In this document: one piece after another, positions 1 through 11,330 of the stretch
How positions within the stretch are numbered: position 1 is the first letter of the stretch
How the letters are laid out: each line of letters starts with the position of its first letter
NCBI RefSeq assembly: GCF_002127325.2
Contig: NC_035433.2
Coordinates: 16,728,611 to 16,792,610 of the forward strand
Reading direction: 5' to 3'
Source: Helianthus annuus
Taxonomy: Eukaryota > Streptophyta > Magnoliopsida > Asterales > Asteraceae
Length of the DNA stretch: 64,000 bases
Program-made: the position numbers and the translations under genes
Notes under the pieces: generated by a model
What the model saw: the letters and a program-made list of their open reading frames with translations, nothing else
Databases searched by the model: none
Told to the model about the DNA's origin: nothing

Positions 1-300
1 CACACACTATCACCTTGGTACATGCATGTATCACTCCACATATTTAAGCGTGTTTATTACCACGACTTTCCCAACACCGCCTCGTATGAGCAAGTCTGTT
101 ATTACGTTTCGGACCATAATAACCCACTTGCCCCACAAGGCCATCCTGGTACTCGCCACATACTTTACAGTGTTCATTAACTACTTTTAGTAGTGGTTAA
201 TTTTGCAGTGATGTCCACTAAGGTCCGAGCCTGGAGTTATAGTCTAGGTTTCCTTAAAGGCACCTAATTCTCTATAACCAATGGCTCTGATACCATCTTC
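1..300 (-). mobile_element. 5' leader and primer-binding site of a gypsy-like element (partial)
   Basis: Read on the minus strand, the LTR that starts at 301 is followed by a short spacer and then TGGTATCAGAGCCAT (281-295), the primer-binding site complementary to the 3' end of initiator-Met tRNA. Positions 1-280 are therefore the untranslated leader of a minus-strand LTR retrotransposon whose body lies to the left of the window. No coding sequence is visible in it. Confidence 0.7.
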
Positions 301-1250
301 TGTCACACCCCGATTTGCAGCAGAAGAAAAAAAAACGTGGGATGCAAGAGACACCTCTGGTACAAGCACATTGTTTATAAAGACACTACATTTTATTAAT
401 TACAAAATGTTGATTACATACTACATGTATGTCACAACTGCGTGTTCCCATGAACCACATAAGGCTTCTAAGTCGCATGTGTCTATCTCAATATTTGCCA
501 ATAAACACGTCTTGAACAACATACACGGATCACATCAGTCTCAAGTTACCTGAAATGCATGTTAGTTTTAAAAAGGGTCAGCTAAACGCTGCTGGTGAGT
601 TCCACTGGTTTGGTTGTTTCGTTTCAAAATGTATCAATATGTTTAATTGCACATATTACGGTTCATAGATGGAATTACACGAGAGCACAATCACAAATGG
701 AATTTCACGAGGTCACAAACACCTTCAACGCGCCGGACCGTGTCACACCAGACACCTTCAGCTCGCCAGCCCGTAATAGAATCGACACCTTCAGCTTGCC
801 GGACCGTGTCACAACGGACACCTCCAGTTTGTTGGTCCGTGTTACAATCAGCCGAGGTAGTTCGTGGGTTAGGCAATTCACATCATCAAAAGTTGGTGCA
901 ATTAACACAGTTTGTAACATGCAAATTACTTCAAAACAGTAACACAGTTTGTACATGCACTTCACCCCAGAAAACAGGAAAACAGTTTAAAAGTGGGGTA
1001 AGGGAACTCACAGTGCAAATAGTAGTCTCGGCTAAAGAGTATTTAATCAACGAAATCAGCTTTAATAGCACACATGCAAGTAAGGACTCAAATCAGTATC
1101 TAAGTCGGTAATGGTTATAACTTGAATTTGGTCAGGAGTTTTCACCCCAGATTGAGTCTATAGGATACGGGTATGGTGATGGAGGTCAGGGTAGTATTAG
1201 TTTTCAGTTTGGCTTCCGGGCACCGGTTCGCGTGCACTTTTATATCATCT
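301..1250 (-). mobile_element. 5' LTR (truncated) of the same minus-strand element
   Basis: Begins with TGTCACACCCCG, the terminal sequence shared by the LTRs at 16642, 23344, 26798 and 36757. An internal landmark near 960-1020 (a TTCACCCCA stretch followed by an AACTCACAG motif) also recurs in those LTRs. The expected other end (GTTGTCACA) is absent: the sequence changes near 1250 into an LTR end of the opposite orientation. The right boundary is approximate. Confidence 0.55.
719..850. repeat. 33-bp minisatellite, 4 units
   Basis: Four consecutive units start at 719, 752, 785 and 818, each beginning ACACCTYCA and mostly continuing through a CCGGACCGTGTCACA-like core. Units 1 and 3 are the most alike. 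The array lies inside the LTR fragment. The period of 33 is divisible by 3, so reading frames stay open across it, but no protein is supported. Confidence 0.8.
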
Positions 1251-1259
1251 GATTTCTTG

Positions 1260-1661
1260 TCACTGTTTATATAATTTATAAAAGAAAACATTTTTACAAG
1301 GTTCATGATTTACTTTTGACAAACATTTTCTTTAAACTTAAAAGTCATGAACCCTAAATCAGTAAAACCTATGTATCTCACAGGCATTTTTATGCTGACG
1401 TACCTATTTTCACATGTGTTTTCAGGAGATGATGCATAGGATTGAGCAAGATACATTCAGGCGGACTTGGGCCTTAGTGACAATAAAAGATGCAAGACTA
1501 GTTAATTATGTTGTGTATTTCTGTTTTTAAGACATTGTAACCTCTATCAATTCAATAAAACAAAACTTAAATTTTCCATGTGTTATGAAACAATGATTCT
1601 GTTACAACACTCCCCGACGTTTCCGCCACGATTTGTTGTTTTACGTGGTCGGGGTGTGACA
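1260..1661 (+). mobile_element. 3' end of a plus-strand gypsy-type LTR (fragment)
   Basis: This is the inverted counterpart of the outer 400 bp of the LTRs at 16642 and 23344: the same blocks appear in reverse complement, ending GGTCGGGGTGTGACA at 1661. It stands opposite to the fragment at 301, so the two cannot be ends of one LTR. The left boundary is estimated from where similarity to the other LTRs fades. Confidence 0.65.
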
Positions 1662-2306
1662 GTAACATTGGGTCACTCAAAAGGAAAGTCACCGTTCAAA
1701 AAACATAAAGTAATAAACCCACCGGAGCATCAAAACCTCTGTGGATTTGAAACCACCAACGTATTCAGATCCCCAAACTTTAAGCCATTTTCCAAGGAGA
1801 AGAATGATAATCTTCATAATCATTATCGATGTGCTTCACAATCACACCTAAATTACACTCAAAATCCTTCCAAAACTCTCAAACCTACCGGATGTAGCCT
1901 AAAATTGGGTATGCCATCGATTCAAACGCTCCATCTACCACCGCTCTTATCCACCAATTTCAGCCACTACTTGCCGGAGAGCAGAAATGGCTGCCAAACG
2001 ATACCATCGACACCTACCCGCAGTCCCCTGTCGCCGGCTTCATCAACATTGGTTTCCGATTTATGCCCTAACTAAGTGCTAGAAGACACGATCTAGCCTT
2101 GTAACCACCAACATCACTTGATTCTGCCAGATTAGTAGCTGTTTACCGCAAATTGTCGTCGCTCACCTTCTTCACTATCTGATTTTGTCGGTTTCGGTTC
2201 CAACATAAATTTCAAACGTAACAGCCGGCAACGGAAACAACTCTTTAAGTCGGAGTAGGCACGTAGGAACTTTTTCCGCAACCGACTGTGGTGGTGGTTC
2301 GGAAGC
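1662..2306. other. Unassigned sequence between two LTRs
   Basis: About 645 bp that matches no other part of this window. It is less AT-rich than its surroundings. An open frame of 165 codons (1578-2075, plus strand) begins inside the neighbouring LTR, so its start is not credible, and no domain is recognised. It may be single-copy flanking DNA or a captured gene fragment. Confidence 0.4.
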
Positions 2307-3391
2307 TGATTCTCTCTAAAACTCAAAAAATCCAAACACAACAAGTTGTACTACATACATATTTCCCAAAATAAATATTTATAAGATCATAACCTCTAAA
2401 AATATTTTTTTATTCTATTATAAATCCTTTCGTAAACCCAAAATCCTTATAAATAAGGTTTTCAAGATTGTACCAACAATCTCATGAAATTTGTTTTAAG
2501 TTTGTAGGAAATGGGTCACATTTTTATTATTAATACTAATTAAAAATGAAGATACTCTCTTTAAACATTTAGGAAATTGTAGCACATGAACCGTGTACAA
2601 TTTCAAACGAAAATAAATATGAACTACAACATATTTAATAAAACAATCGATTCAAACCATATCTTCAAAAGATAAAGTCTTCAACTTGATCTTTAACCGC
2701 GTCTATTTGTATGGTTCGTTGTGTTTTCAGTCCGTTGTGTAGGATTCAACGAGGTCTTGAACCACGTCTTCATGTACAATAATTTCCTACAAAAAGAACA
2801 AACAAATGTTGACAATTATGGCTGAGGCATGTGTTCAACACGCTTCCCTTAAAACAGATTCCGCGCCTCTACTAAAGACAACGCGTCTGTCTCCCAGGGT
2901 ACAACAGCCAAAACAGTTTGTACTGCCGGAAATGGCCACGCGCCCGAGGTTACACCGAATAGAAATATAGTGTTTGAACTTGTGGAAAAATAATGATACG
3001 AAGGTGATGGAATCGAGTAGAGAAAACTCATCTCTCTATAATTCCCAACATATGGATGTTCAAGTCTTCACCACTTCTCCAAGAATTCTTCATACATATT
3101 ATCTTTCTCTTTAGTTTTCTCATCATTCCAATGAGTCACATAGCCTACCATTTTTTACAAGAGTTGTGGGTAGTGAAGAGTTTCTCTTAATTGGTGATTT
3201 TATTAGAGACATAAAACTCTAATAAAAGTTTCACTTAATTAGTGATTTAATTAGAGACATAAAACTCTAATTAAAGCTAATCAAGTGACATAAAACTCTA
3301 CTCAAGAGTTTCACATGTGGAGTTTAATTAGTAATTATAATTTCACTCAATTATAAATTAACTAAATATCCATTCACTAATTTTTCTAACA
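2307..3391 (-). mobile_element. Copia-type LTR A, left copy (3' LTR in minus orientation)
   Basis: On the minus strand it begins TGTTAGAAAAATTAGTG and is preceded by a polypurine tract (TGTGGGGGAT, complement of 3392-3401), the normal arrangement at a 3' LTR. Roughly 1.07 kb is nearly identical to 41091-42171 in the same orientation. The terminal TG at 2307 is inferred because the outer 15-20 bp differ between the copies. No target duplication could be matched. Confidence 0.7.
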
Positions 3392-4149
3392 ATCCCCCAC
3401 ATGAATGGAGATTGTTCAAAACACTTAAAATTTCCGATGTAACCTCGGCAGTTGAGTTTTGCATACGATAGGTAGGTGTTACCCTTTGAACCTTCGCTCA
3501 TGAAATGCACTTAGCCCACTAGCTATGAGTAGATCTCGATGTCTTTGAACTCGTCTACCGTTTGTGTAGACGACAATACACTTCACACAAAACTCTCCTT
3601 AGCCGGGTCATCTCCTAATAGTCGTGTCCAGTACTGGTCGTGGAACACTTTCCTGGTTCTGCGAGAGCTCTAGGAATTGTGCCCTCAATTCCATTCGAAG
3701 CGACCTCACTCTTTGTCACTGAATATCATAGGAATAGACTAGGATGTATTTAAACACCCGTTTATACTTTGGGGGTATGTATAACCATATATACTAGCTT
3801 ATGCATATCACTTATGCCCCCACAGGGACCACCTTTAGGCATATGAGTTAGTTGTCCTATTGAACTTAGATCTTGGGATCTCCAGTCAACTAAGTTAGGT
3901 GTCCTTCACATACCCTTTTTCCATGGGCTTCAGTCTCATTCCACAACCTGATCTCTAATAAACCCTCAGGTTGTTGGATCCGTAACATTAACAAATAACT
4001 TTGCGTATTTGAGATCAGTTGTCATGGTGTGTTCTTAACTCGTAAGTTAATTTTGCCTATTGTCAACTTCTAAGACTATAACCTCAGTGGCCATCTGAAT
4101 CTGGTTATAATATATGTCTTTGTAAGATACGCTTATCATTTAAGGCAAA
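3392..4149 (-). mobile_element. Non-coding internal region of copia-like element A, part 1
   Basis: Starts with the polypurine tract next to LTR A and has no meaningful reading frame. It ends at GCAAA (4145-4149), the target duplication of element B, and resumes at 13453. Together the two parts look like the interior of a coding-deficient (LARD-like) derivative. Confidence 0.5.
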
Positions 4150-4555
4150 TGTTGGTGCATATGTCTGTCGACTTCGTCATGTATCGAGTCTTGTAATAGT
4201 TTAGATTGATCAGGGCATGAAAAACGAGAAACGTGTAGAAAAAGGCCATTTCGCACGAAATGGAGAGAAGTCCATTATGCACGAAATATCATTTCGTGTG
4301 AGTCTGTTCCGTGTGACATGGGCAGTCTATAAATACCAGCTTTGATCATTTCATTTAAAAAAGTTCTGATTCCGGTAGCGAAGCTCTGCCGAAGTGTCTC
4401 CAGCATTGTAAAACGATCTGATATCAATACAGAGACAGTTTAAAGTGAATCTACGTGCAAACGAGCTGAAATAACTCCGATACGTTTGTTTCCGCCACTC
4501 GTATTGGATGAGATCTCTTTTGAACGACTCGTTTAGTCGTGCGAACAATCCTACA
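4150..4555 (+). repeat. Left LTR of element B
   Basis: 406 bp, TG...CA ends, flanked by GCAAA on the left and by the primer-binding site on the right. A TATAAATA promoter box is at 4328-4335. The U3 part carries CATTTCGCACGAAATG-like palindromes. From about 4243 to the end it aligns with 13111-13447. Confidence 0.88.
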
Positions 4556-4557
4556 AG

Positions 4558-4569
4558 TGGTATCAGAGC
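4558..4569 (+). other. Primer-binding site of element B
   Basis: TGGTATCAGAGC, complementary to the 3' end of plant initiator-Met tRNA, two bases after the left LTR. Confidence 0.9.
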
Positions 4570-4792
4570 TCAGGAGGAAGAGTTCTTACCATTTCAGCTG
4601 AAAATTCTGATTTCTACACCTTCTTTTCAAAATTAAACAAGTTTTCACGGTTAAAATGGCTTGATTTTCTCACATTATACGCGAAACAGTGTTTTAACAA
4701 ACCCTTGAAAGAATTAGACCTTAATTCGAAGTAAAACTTGATCAATTTGTTAAAAAATTGTCCGAAAATGTGACATCATCACCATTTCGTAC

Positions 4793-5109
4793 GAATTGGT
4801 ATCATTTCGTTTGAAGTTGCAGTCATTTCGCACGAAACGGACCTTCATTTCGCACGAATTGAGAATAGTTGATTCATTTCGTACGAAATAAGCCTCCATT
4901 TTGCACCAAAGTGCTATTCCGTTTGAAATAGCATTTCATTTCGCACGAAGTGGGTAAACATGATCATTTCGCTTGAAAGGTTCATTCCGTGTGAAAGTTC
5001 ATTCCGTTTGAAAAGGTCATTCCATGTTTAAAATCCATTCCTTTTGAAAGGGTTCATTTCGCGTGAAAGTTTCATTTCGTGTGAAACATCATTTCATTTC
5101 GTTTGAAAG
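4793..5109 (+). repeat. Array of about 16 short palindromes in the element B leader
   Basis: About sixteen copies of CATTYCGYNYGAAA occur in 317 bp, on average one every 20 bp. Several are perfect 12-bp palindromes (TTTCGTACGAAA). The spacers are not conserved, so this is not a simple tandem repeat. The same motif occurs in the U3 part of both LTRs. It ends 32 bp before the gag start codon. Confidence 0.85.
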
Positions 5110-5141
5110 ACCAAGTTTGTGAATTTTTTTGAAACTGAAAT

Positions 5142-7477
5142 ATGGAGAACGAGTTCTACAACGCCTTTGCTAGTCCGATAACTATTACTCAGAATACAAT
5201 GCTAGAAAATGAAACAGGCACAACGCAAAAACCGCCTAAGCTTATGAGTATTGAGGAGTACAATGGATGGGCTGAACGTTTTGAAAATTGGGTTCAAGCA
5301 TACTACTTAGATGCATGGGAATATACTGAATTTTGATATATTAGACCGGTTAAGGACAACAGACAGAAGGTCGATATTAAAGATCTTGGTGCTGATGAGA
5401 AACAGAAATACAAAAATGAAAAATTGATGGTTAGTCTCTTGCAGCAAGCTATTAAGGATGAAATCTTGATTTTACTTCAACACAACGGAAGTGCACAATC
5501 AATATGGAAAGAATTAAAATCAAAGTTTGTTGGAAGTAAAGAGATGATCAAGAACAAAATGTCGCTTATGAAGAATGAATTTGATTTATTCCGAGGATTA
5601 AGAACTGAAACCACCAAGCAGATCATAGAAAGATATTGCAATTTGGTGAAGAACATGAAGAGATTAAGTATCAATAAAGATAAAGAAGAATTGATTGAAA
5701 AGTTAGCTGATGCGTTGCCACATGATGTTTGGGGAACCTATCTTATGATGTTGAAAAATAAACCTGAATTTGACAATCTAACTCTGAGTGATTTTATTGA
5801 ACAACTCGAAGCTCAAGAGATGGAACAACGAAAGATAGCAAGAATGAAGAACTATGATGGTGAACAAGATATCGGTCTGTATTACAAAGGTGGTGTTAGT
5901 GATAAGACTAACATTTCACCAAAGATTGAAACTGCTTTCAATGCAAAGAGTTCTTCAGGAGGATCATCTCAAGGATCAAGTAGCAAAACTAGATTTTCTT
6001 CTTATCCATCTTTTGATCCAAATTTTTCAGCAACTAAGAGTGGAAAAGTACTTCAATGCAACATTGCATTAAATCTTGAAAATGATCAAAATTACTCTGA
6101 AGAAGTCACAAAAAGTCATATGTCGTTGTTGGTGACTATGTTAGAATCTTATGGGAGTTTAGTTGCAGGTAGGATAGGGACTCCAATGCTGACAAAAGAG
6201 GATTATGATCAGGTTGATGCTGAGGAGATGGAGTTGATGGATATAAAGTGGTGTTTGGCAAGCGTGTTGAGAAGAGCTGAGAAGTTTAAACAAATTACGG
6301 GAAGAGATGATTTTCGAGATGCTAATGTTTCTACTTTAGGATTTGATAAATCTAAAGTTACTTGTTTTCGTTGCAGGGAAAAAAGGCATTTCAAAAGAGA
6401 ATGCACAAGTCGCGAAGCAAGTGAAGCTCAAAATCCTTTTGGAAACAATGATTACTATCAGAAAGCAAATTATCATCAAGTTGCTCAACAACCGTATCAA
6501 CAACAAGAACCACAAACTGCACATGCTAAGAAGGCGATCGAAGAGTCATCAAAGAGAGCTTGTTATGGTATAATAGATCAAGATGATGAAAGATTACCAG
6601 AAGGTTTTAGCTGGGACAATTATTGTCCGGATAAAGAATTCCTAAAAGGTCAAGCTTTTGTTGCTCAAGTTGTTAAAAATGATGATGATGATGATTATTG
6701 GGCCAATAGTATGAAAGAGCATTTAAAATATCTAGCCGAAAGAGATGCTGAGAGAGATGCTGAAAATGCTCGATTGGCAAAGAAGAAGGCTGTAAAACAA
6801 GATGATAGTGAAGATGATTATTATGCAGAAAAAATGAAAGAGCATTTAAAATTCTTAGCAGAGAGAGATGCAGAAAGAATGAAAGGTAAACATGATGATG
6901 AAGAAGTTCGAGTGATAAAGGTTAAAGAAGTTCCAGCTTTTAAAGTTGATGAGGAAGCTGTTGCAGAAAAGACACCTGAAATCTGTGAAAATTGTGAGAC
7001 TGTGAAAAAACAAAACAGCCAGTTGATTCACAACATGAACAGGTTGAAAGAATCGTATGATGTTCTGAACAAAGCTATGAATCAATACAATGAATCAAGT
7101 AGTGAACAAGCAACTGGTTTGAAGACACTTCAAGGAGCGTTCATGTTGAAGCAGTCATGCATCAATCATTACATTGATAAATGTGCTGAACTTAAACAAA
7201 AGTTGGAAACCCAGAGAATAGAGACTGAAAGGGTTGAGAGATTATTAAGAAGTTACTCATATGCTTCTTATGTAATTGACAGGATTTATCCCACCGTTGA
7301 AGGCATGAAGGCATTTGAAGAAGTCACATCTGAAGTGAAGACTTCTGAAACAAAAGAGAGGATTGAAGTGAAAAATTCTGGTAAGAAACAAAGTGTCAGT
7401 TACAACAAGTGTCCACCCCCGCTTGAAAATGGAAATTCTCCAAGAAATCCAAATTCAGAAAGAGTCCAAAAGGCAAT
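5142..7477 (+). pseudogene. gag: Copia-type gag polyprotein, N-terminal part (broken)
   Basis: Starts at ATG 5142 after the hairpin leader. The N-terminal 200 or so residues match the DUF4219/UBN2 capsid region of plant copia gag proteins (recognised by pattern, e.g. an EEYNGWAERFENWV stretch). A CCHC zinc knuckle follows (CFRCREKRHFKREC; the usual Gly before His is Arg). Then come two related acidic Lys/Glu-rich repeats ending in KEHLK[YF]LAERDAER and a long predicted coiled coil. Lesions: an in-frame TGA at 5334-5336, and truncation at 7477 by the insertion of LTR F, which cuts between Ala and Thr codons. The frame resumes at 9980. The product would have been the nucleocapsid/capsid of virus-like particles; it is not functional as it stands. 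Confidence 0.85.
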
Positions 7478-9979
7478 CGTCACACCCCCAAAATCCACAC
7501 GCGGAGTACCACTGCCTGGAGGCGTGACATGACCAGGATCAAGCCACCAATCATATTGAACAATGTAAATAGTAAATGCAATTCAACAAAACAATATGAA
7601 AGGTGTTCCAAAATAAAAGTATAGTTTCAATGTTTAGCGGAAGCATAAATGTAAAACCCAACATAAGTAATAAGTTTGAAATGTCATAAATGTTTAACAT
7701 GGCATCCACGATCCATGTCCACAACGACCACGCCTCCCTGTGCAAGCTCCATGAGTACCTAACGACCTGCAAGGCGTGTAACAACGAGTCAACGACAAAG
7801 TTGAGCGAGTTCACAGTTGGTTGTTTAGTTACAGTATTCGTTTCGTAAAAATCGTATGTTCGCGTTGTAAACCATGTATCGTATTAATTTGTATCGCGGT
7901 CTCCCAGACATGTTTGCGAAGATTAGTGGGGGTTTCCCATGTATCCTAGACTAGTAGTATTTGTATTTGTATCGCGGTCTCCCAGACATGTTTGCGAAGA
8001 TTAGTATTCATATCGCGGTCTCTCAGACATGTTTGAGAAGATTAGTGTTCGTGTCGCGGCCTCCCAGGCATGTTTGCGAAGATTAGTGGGGGCTTCCCAT
8101 GGGTTACTAGTCTAGTTGTACCTATAGGTGTCCTTTCCCTAACGAGGACAGTGGTACATGTTCCGGTAACAATGAAAGTACGAGTAATCAATCCATCCCA
8201 TTCCCAACCCCGGGAATCCCATGCCTTGGTAAGAGTGTGAACTCACCTTGGTTTGCTCGGTAAGATTAGTTACTTATTTAACAGTTGACCATAGACGTCC
8301 TAACATGGTTACCGACAATAATCAGTCTTAGGTGCATATAATGCGCGTGTTACACATACAGTTAATACACGTATTCCTTGTTCACATAATACACAGTCAT
8401 TGTTCATGTAGCACACTCATGCAATTTCAAGTCATAATAGTTAACCCAGTATGATCGACTAGTCACTTAGCACGTGATGGCCCACCGAGGCTTCGGCCCA
8501 TACGTTGCGGTTGTACTAGATTTCCGATTTCATTTACAAACATAGCTCAAATGCTAACTCTAGTTTACAAATAAAACTATTAACGACCCAGAACATATTA
8601 TGCGCATACATAAATACTTTACTCGAATACACTACAAGCCCAACTAATAAACATGTGTGGCCCATTACTTAAGCAAGGCCCGAACAGAAAGTGGGTGAAC
8701 CGGTTTCCGAAACAGCCCCTGCGAGGATGTTACCTCGCACTGTTATTCGGCCCCAGTAGGTGTGCTCTAATTCTCATCAAGTTTCATATACTCACAACAG
8801 TTTACATAACTATCATATGATTTTTTATTTATCATAAATCATGGACTCAATTTTTGATCATCAGTAATATTTGGCATTCAAGAACATAAATCAATTGGCC
8901 CAATTAGATTGTGGCATGTGAAATGTTGACAGCCCACTAATATAGTTGGTCCTATAGCATTTGAGAATCATGGCATGAGAATTTGAGTTGTCAGCTATTA
9001 CCAAGTCACCTATTTTCAAACTTGCATTAATTCATTACTCTCAAATAACACATCGGCCCATGTGATTTAGTTTAGTGTCCAAGGTGTGCGGTCCAGTTAT
9101 ATTCTGTTTAAAACTGTCTGTTGTCGGCCACATAACTGATTAGTCCTATCAATTTGCATAAGAAACATTAAATAATATCGGCCCAATTACAATTGGAATA
9201 GTGGTCAAAAGGGTCAAGCGGTTAAATATGTGAATTCACGAGAGCTATAAGTCAGTCAATTTCACATTATACAATCATCGTCATATCGATTCTCCTATCA
9301 AGTGCACATTAATTAACATACAAGAACATAACATATTTTTTCTCACGTTTACGATCAACATATAATACACATAAACACAACCTTTAATTAAAAGTTTGCA
9401 TGAATATGAAACAACTAACCCAAAAGGTTCGATCGACAGCCTGATGTCTCGAAGGGGGGGGGGGTTTCGTCTTCGTCTGCCGTTGCCAATCAAGGGGTGT
9501 TTAGGGTTTTGTTTAGAGTTTTTAGTTAGGCCAAAACAAGATATGTGCAAACATATAGCTTCAAGTTGGGCAGTTCTTTGTTGGCCGAGATCATGGGCTT
9601 GAGCCCAAGTAAAATGGGCTGCCCAAAACCCCTTGGTAAAACAGTCGTCACCAACGATTAAGGGGTTGGGTTTCTGTTGGCTCCTTTTGGGCCGAAGCCC
9701 TTATCTCACTGATTGAAGTTTTGGTCCAAGTGTATGTAACCATAGTGTGTGTACTAAAATGCACATTCATATAACATAGACATCTAGTGTTTAACATAAT
9801 ATATATCTTAATGAACTCGCCACCCATTATTCCTAGTGGTGTCATCCAATTAGAACAGGTTTAATGAGTTTACGCAACATAAACGTATTGACGTCGTGTA
9901 GTGAGACATGAACAATAGTGATATGAGTTAAGTGCCACAAAGTTAAACGAGAATCACCTTGAAAGTTCAGGTTGTCACA
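7478..9979 (-). mobile_element. Solo LTR F inserted in gag of element B
   Basis: 2502 bp. Ends are CGTCACACCCCC on the left (first base T to C relative to its relatives) and GTTGTCACA on the right, the reverse complement of the TGTGACAAC...GGGTGTGACA pattern of the gypsy LTRs here. Target duplication GCAAT (7473-7477) and GCAAC (9980-9984), 4 of 5 matching. No internal coding region or primer site was seen, so it is a solo LTR. Host gag reads on in frame after 9984. Confidence 0.8.
7885..8095. repeat. Imperfect tandem repeat inside LTR F
   Basis: Four copies of a unit built on TCGCGGTCTCCCAGACATG plus TTTGCGAAGATTAGT, with variable spacers. Units 1 and 4 are followed by a GGGGGYTTCCCATG extension. 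Boundaries are approximate. Confidence 0.7.
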
Positions 9980-11330
9980 GCAACTAACTTACAGTGGGAA
10001 TCTGAGCCTTCAGTTAACTTGCCAGAAAACATTGATGTCACTTTTACATCGTCTGACACTGATCATGAATCCGAGTTAATTAAGAAAGTGGTCGATCAGG
10101 TGTTGGAAAAAGATGAAACAGAGGAGTCAAAATCAGAGTCAAATTCTGAGTCCGACACTTCAAGTCCAACAGTCAAAAAGGGCAAACGGGTTTATAATAA
10201 AAAGTTTCTGTTATCACAAAATAATTTGAATGATGAAACATTCAAAGTAGCATATATTTTGAATGATTCTGACAAATTATATTCTGATGAAGAATTTCCA
10301 ATAAGAGGTGTTAAAACTGAAATGATTAACAAGGTTTTCAAACTAACAGAAATTAATATTTCTGAAATAAAAGATGTAAATCTTACTGAAAAACCTAAAA
10401 AGTACACCTCAAGAGTTCAACAAAGATTAAACAAGAAAAAGGGTTACAGTTCTAGTTCAGGTTATCGAAAGAAACCAAACCATAACGGTAATTTCAAAAA
10501 GAAGGGATTGGGTTTTATTCCACCAGAAAATTATAAAAATGAGAAAAATTATAAACCAAAAACTATGTTTGTTTCAGGAATATCATCTGAAGAAGAAAAA
10601 GAGCATGTATTTAGGAAGCAAACAAACAAAGAAATCCTTGCTAGGAAGCAAGAGGAAATGAAGAATGAAGCTGTTCAGAAGAAGAGGGAGACGAGAACCT
10701 GTTTTGAATGCAACACAGTTGGTCACATTGCCAGGAACTGTCCAAAGACAATACAAACAAAACAGGGAGTCTCTAAAAAATTGAAAGAAAAGATGATTGA
10801 GAATGAACCACCAACTAAACAATTTATTATTTTCAAAAAGTCAAAATTTGAGGTTGGTGAGTGTTCAAAAAGTTTTCACAAAAGAAAGGTGAAGCCTAAC
10901 AACAAAAAATTGGTTGTTAAGAAATCTGATGATAGTTCTAGCAATGATTCTGATTCGTCAAAATCAGAGGAGCTATTTTCTGGTAATGAATCTGACTCGT
11001 CAAAGTCAGAGGAGCCACATGTTGAGAAGAAAGGTGAAAATTCAGTTCTGCCTTTGGATGATAAAAATTTTCCACCATTACGGCTGAAAATTTAAAATAA
11101 AAAATTGGAAAAGTTGAAATTTCAAATCAATTCTTTTCTGAAAAGAAAGAATTTGATGTTGAGAAAGCCTTTAACCCCACAGTTCAAAATATTTTTGGAA
11201 AAATGATTGATGGAAAGGTCAAAGGGGTAAAAGAATTTTATGAAAAGAAAATGAAGAAACCAGATGAAGATGGGTCATCCCAGGTTAGCAACTGGGATAG
11301 AACCTATCATGATTAAGTCTCTGGACTTGC
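9980..11330 (+). pseudogene. gag: Copia-type gag polyprotein, C-terminal part (broken)
   Basis: Continues the gag frame after LTR F. It is rich in Ser/Asp/Glu, then Lys-rich, and carries a second canonical CCHC knuckle (CFECNTVGHIARNC, about 10702-10743). The open frame ends at 11095, where one base has been lost in a CGGGCT-type context. The downstream frame still encodes family-like sequence (VEKAFN, GKMIDGKVKGVKEFYE) to about 11315, interrupted by a TAA near 11097. No pol follows. Two knuckles in one very long gag seems characteristic of this Asteraceae lineage (from memory, not a search). Confidence 0.8.

Noticed and set aside
281..295. TGGCTCTGATACCA could look like part of a tRNA gene
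   Set aside because: It is the primer-binding site next to an LTR end; there is no cloverleaf around it. The same applies at 4558, 23321 and 36738.
1578..2075. 165-codon plus-strand frame
   Set aside because: Starts inside an LTR end and shows no recognisable domain.
4351..4548. Minus-strand 65-codon frame, repeated at 13243-13509
   Set aside because: Antisense of the element B LTR; its recurrence is explained by the LTR pair.
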